Origin: Bacteroidales bacterium
GTDB lineage: Bacteria > Bacteroidota > Bacteroidia > Bacteroidales > Tenuifilaceae
Length of the DNA stretch: 64,000 nucleotides
Reading direction: 5' to 3'
Assembly (NCBI GenBank): GCA_020636845.1
Contig: JACJXD010000001.1
Coordinates: 124,001-188,000, forward strand
Shown: one piece after another, positions 61,700 through 64,000 of the stretch
How positions within the stretch are numbered: the first letter of the stretch is position 1
Layout: every line of letters starts with the position of its first letter
Position numbers and translations under genes: made by a program
The notes under the pieces: generated by a model
Databases searched by the model: none
What the model was told of the DNA's origin: nothing
What the model saw: the letters and a program-made list of their open reading frames with translations, nothing else

Positions 61700-63175
61700 T
61701 TATTGTTTGCTTGAGGAATCCTTTTTCAAAAGGTTTATGATACTGGAAATGTTAAATTCGTTTCTGTAAACAAAATATCCCGTAACAAAAATTACGAGTA
61801 TTTGAATTGCTGTGTGGGTAAAATAACTTATGCTGGGCAAAAATTCGTGTATTACTATTAGCGATAGTATATATGCAAAAGGAAAAACGAATATCTTTTT
61901 AAAGTTTACATTGAATTTGTAAAAGTTTCTTACAAAAACAAATAGTAGTACCACCTGAACAATCTTTGTGAAAAAACTGCCCCAAACAGCGCCATTAATT
62001 CCATCGAATTTTATAAGCAAATAAGTCGTTACTATTTGAAATGCAGCCGTAATACCAAAAACAATGGGCATAATTTTGGTCTTTTGAAAGTAAAATATTG
62101 GCATGGAAAGATAGTAGTACCAAACACGGACGATTCTTCCTGCGAATAGCAATGGCAATAATGCAAAAGAGGCATATAATTCCTTGTTATTAACAACCAC
62201 TGGAACTAATAGGGGAACTAGTATGTAGTAAAAAGGGACAAATAAGATGTTTACCATTGTGAAAGTGTGAAAGTACTTATTAATTTCAATGTCTCCTGCA
62301 GGCTTATCGCCTCTTTGTTTCCACAACTTAAAAATTTTAGGAGATATGGCTCCGGATAATCCATTCTGAATAAATTCGATGGCCATTGATATTTTAACAG
62401 CAAAGTCGAAAATGGCAACCGATTTCTCGGACATCAATCCAAGGATAAAGTATCTGTCTATGTTATTTATTATCCAGAATAAAATGTTGTATATGTAAAG
62501 AGGTGCTGAATAGCTAAGCAGCCGTTTTAGAACTACTAAGTCGAACTTTAGCCTACTTTGACTAATAAGAAATACGATTGACCAGATAAATGTTACTAAG
62601 GCGCCGGAAAATCGTCCCCATACAGGCGCTGCAAGCGATAATGGCTTTAAGTACAATCCTACTATTGTAACAATAAGAACAAGACTAAAATGAACGACAT
62701 TAGACCAAAAATAGGGAAGAGGCTTTTCTCTATATATCTGTAGTGTAGTGTATGACTTAAAAATACCATTAAATAGTCCTGTTAGTAACGATAAAAAGCC
62801 GTATGGAAAGAAGTGTAAGTCTTTTCCTGGGTAAGCAACAGAAAAAATATAATTTCCTATTGAGGAAAAGAGTAGCAGTAATCCTCCGCTGTATAATAGC
62901 ATAAAAAGGGTCGAAGTTCCGATGAACTTTTCCCTTTCTTCTTTAACCGAACTGTAATGGATATAGTTTAACCCCATAAAATTGTCGGTAGCAAATGTGA
63001 AAAGAACCCTAGCTAGTTCGCTGAGTACTATGTAAATTGCCAGAAGCCCAAAATCGGAAGTAGAAAGCAAGGTATGATTCCCGTAGAAAGGGAGTAGAAT
63101 AATGCTTGATGCCAATGGCAATGCACCAATAATGGTGTAAACTAACGACGATTTTATGAAAGATTTAGATATCAC
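61700..63175 (-). CDS. polysaccharide flippase (MOP/Wzx-like)
   Basis: 491 residues, GTG start at 63175 (an in-frame stop lies three codons upstream, and no early ATG). Twelve to fourteen membrane helices across the whole length, with the MATE/PST arrangement typical of O-antigen or lipid-linked oligosaccharide flippases. An IDRYFILGLMSEKSVAIFDF segment at about 240-260 is characteristic. A TATCTTTG box (63208-63201, minus strand) is a plausible minus-7 element. It probably belongs to a surface-polysaccharide locus continuing beyond the window. Confidence 0.88.
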   Translation of the reverse strand: MISKSFIKSSLVYTIIGALPLASSIILLPFYGNHTLLSTSDFGLLAIYIVLSELARVLFTFATDNFMGLNYIHYSSVKEEREKFIGTSTLFMLLYSGGLLLLFSSIGNYIFSVAYPGKDLHFFPYGFLSLLTGLFNGIFKSYTTLQIYREKPLPYFWSNVVHFSLVLIVTIVGLYLKPLSLAAPVWGRFSGALVTFIWSIVFLISQSRLKFDLVVLKRLLSYSAPLYIYNILFWIINNIDRYFILGLMSEKSVAIFDFAVKISMAIEFIQNGLSGAISPKIFKLWKQRGDKPAGDIEINKYFHTFTMVNILFVPFYYILVPLLVPVVVNNKELYASFALLPLLFAGRIVRVWYYYLSMPIFYFQKTKIMPIVFGITAAFQIVTTYLLIKFDGINGAVWGSFFTKIVQVVLLFVFVRNFYKFNVNFKKIFVFPFAYILSLIVIHEFLPSISYFTHTAIQILVIFVTGYFVYRNEFNISSIINLLKKDSSSKQ

Positions 63176-63340
63176 TATGTACTAAACTAGATTATTTGGA
63201 CAAAGATATCTTTTGTTTGCTATTATTAAATTATATAATGTAGATAAAAGAAACAGATTACAAACATACACCATGTAATATAGTCTAATTAATGCAATAA
63301 AAGATTTTTGAGTTTTGGCTTTCTTTATACTTTTAAACAG

Positions 63341-63372
63341 TTTGTATATCTGTAATAACCTTTCTATTTTTG
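63341..63372 (+). promoter_or_regulatory. promoter of the methyltransferase-like gene
   Basis: TTTG at 63341-63344, 20-bp spacer, TATTTTTG at 63365-63372, an exact consensus match. Predicted leader about 50 nt before the ATG at 63430. Confidence 0.6.
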
Positions 63373-63429
63373 TTGTTATGCTTATTTCCCGTAGGTAATT
63401 ATTAAAGAACGAAGAATAAATTAGATAAT

Positions 63430-63975
63430 ATGGAAAGTGAAAAATTATTTAAAGATGTAAAAAATAAGTATTTACTGCACCGGTATATAAAGACATTTCA
63501 GTTTATTGAGAAGTTTACTACCAAAGATGAACTTATTTTGGATTTAGGTACAGAAAATTTGTTTTCAAACAAGTTAAAAGGAGTCGGATATAATATTAGT
63601 AATACAGAGGGACAAGACTTTGACATAGATTATATTGTACAAAATAATAGAATTGTAGATGTAACCTTTGCACTAGAAATATTAGAGCACTTGGTTTCTC
63701 CATTTCCTTTATTAACAAACTTGAAATCAAAAAAACTTATTGCCACAGTTCCACTTAGATTATGGTTTAATACGGCCTATAGGCATCCTAAAAATGAATG
63801 GGATTGGCATTACCATGAATTTGAAAGTTGGCAATTCGATTGGTTACTCAGGAAAAGCGGTTGGAAAATTATTTATACAGAAAAATGGAATTCGCCGTTG
63901 ACGAAGGTTGGGGTTAGACCTATAATAAGAGCATTAACTCCCAGATATTATGCTGTATATGCTGAACGAATTTAG
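63430..63975 (+). CDS. class I SAM-dependent methyltransferase-like protein
   Basis: 181 residues. ILDLGTENLFSNKL (about 37-50) fits motif I of a Rossmann methyltransferase though the glycines are reduced, and VTFALEILEHLVSP (about 78-91) is the post-motif with the common LEHL. The C-terminal part (HYHEFESWQFDWLLRKSGW) resembles methyltransferases from sugar and polysaccharide loci. Short for the family, so it may be a minimal or diverged form. Substrate unknown; divergent from the flippase gene. Confidence 0.72.
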   Translation: MESEKLFKDVKNKYLLHRYIKTFQFIEKFTTKDELILDLGTENLFSNKLKGVGYNISNTEGQDFDIDYIVQNNRIVDVTFALEILEHLVSPFPLLTNLKSKKLIATVPLRLWFNTAYRHPKNEWDWHYHEFESWQFDWLLRKSGWKIIYTEKWNSPLTKVGVRPIIRALTPRYYAVYAERI

Positions 63976-64000
63976 TTAAATTGATTTCAAATTAAAATTC

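Noticed and set aside
1..64000. tRNA, rRNA, CRISPR arrays, insertion sequences, replication origin
   Set aside because: I looked for cloverleaf-like segments, regularly spaced repeats, transposase motifs and DnaA-box clusters and found none that I could support by eye.

Overview
The window looks like a chromosomal segment from a low-GC, AT-rich Bacteroidota, most likely an anaerobic or microaerophilic member of the Bacteroidales. The evidence is lineage-typical genes: a long NusB, a PUR/DUF3276 protein, DUF5606, an HU-CCDC81/SPOR fusion, a FeoA-FeoB fusion, a TonB receptor with an N-terminal carboxypeptidase-like domain, and a secreted C10 protease with a C-terminal type IX secretion sorting domain. 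Several promoters fit the Bacteroidota pattern TTTG-N19/20-TAnnTTTG, and Shine-Dalgarno sequences are scarce. I see no tRNA, rRNA, CRISPR array, IS element or prophage structure.

Layout. 1-9.4 kb is a signalling block read leftwards: a multi-PAS membrane sensor cut by the window edge, a degenerate receiver, a chemoreceptor (MCP), a stand-alone receiver, a REC-PAS-LuxR regulator and its soluble multi-PAS histidine kinase. At 9.7-10.6 kb an S24/LexA-like repressor and a small HTH-like protein are divergently arranged around a compact dyad. At 10.8-12.5 kb lies an oxidative-stress operon (PerR-like Fur, thioferritin/DPS-like protein, peroxiredoxin). From 12.5 to 22.6 kb there are a TonB receptor, a LuxR/hemerythrin gene pair and a heavy-metal RND efflux operon with a His-rich leader gene. 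22.8-25.6 kb holds DUF4197, a GT2-like membrane protein and a helical repeat protein. 25.7-30.7 kb is housekeeping (nusB, DUF1573, yajC, ybbR, coaE, djlA-like, SemiSWEET, DUF5606). 31-35.3 kb has the PUR protein, an unrecognised protein, FeoAB with a 52-residue Cys-rich companion, and an HMA metal-binding protein. 35.3-38.4 kb has a HAD phosphatase, a DUF1573 protein and a nicotinamide salvage pair. 38.4-44.1 kb holds secreted peptidases and a lipoprotein. 44.2-49 kb has a universal stress protein, YebC, a Nim-like flavoprotein, a YgjP-like metallopeptidase and an HU-SPOR protein.

The most coherent system is the chemotaxis operon at 50.4-61.6 kb, transcribed rightwards: cheY - 584-residue coiled-coil protein - STAS - cheY - cheA - cheW - cheR - histidine-kinase-like protein - cheD - cheB - GAF/PAS membrane sensor, with a receiver and a Crp-type regulator divergent from it. 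Three members depart from textbook form. The coiled-coil protein carries a D-x3-Q helix motif and acidic/aromatic tail that resemble CheZ, and no other dedicated CheY phosphatase is visible here. The kinase-like protein has Asn in place of the phospho-accepting His. The STAS protein lacks the phosphorylatable Ser. The MCP at 3.1-4.9 kb ends in an xZxxZ aromatic pentapeptide of the kind that tethers CheR/CheB, which links it to this operon. No flagellar genes are present; output to type IX/gliding machinery is possible but is inference.

The window ends with a polysaccharide flippase and a class I methyltransferase-like gene, suggesting the edge of a surface-polysaccharide locus.
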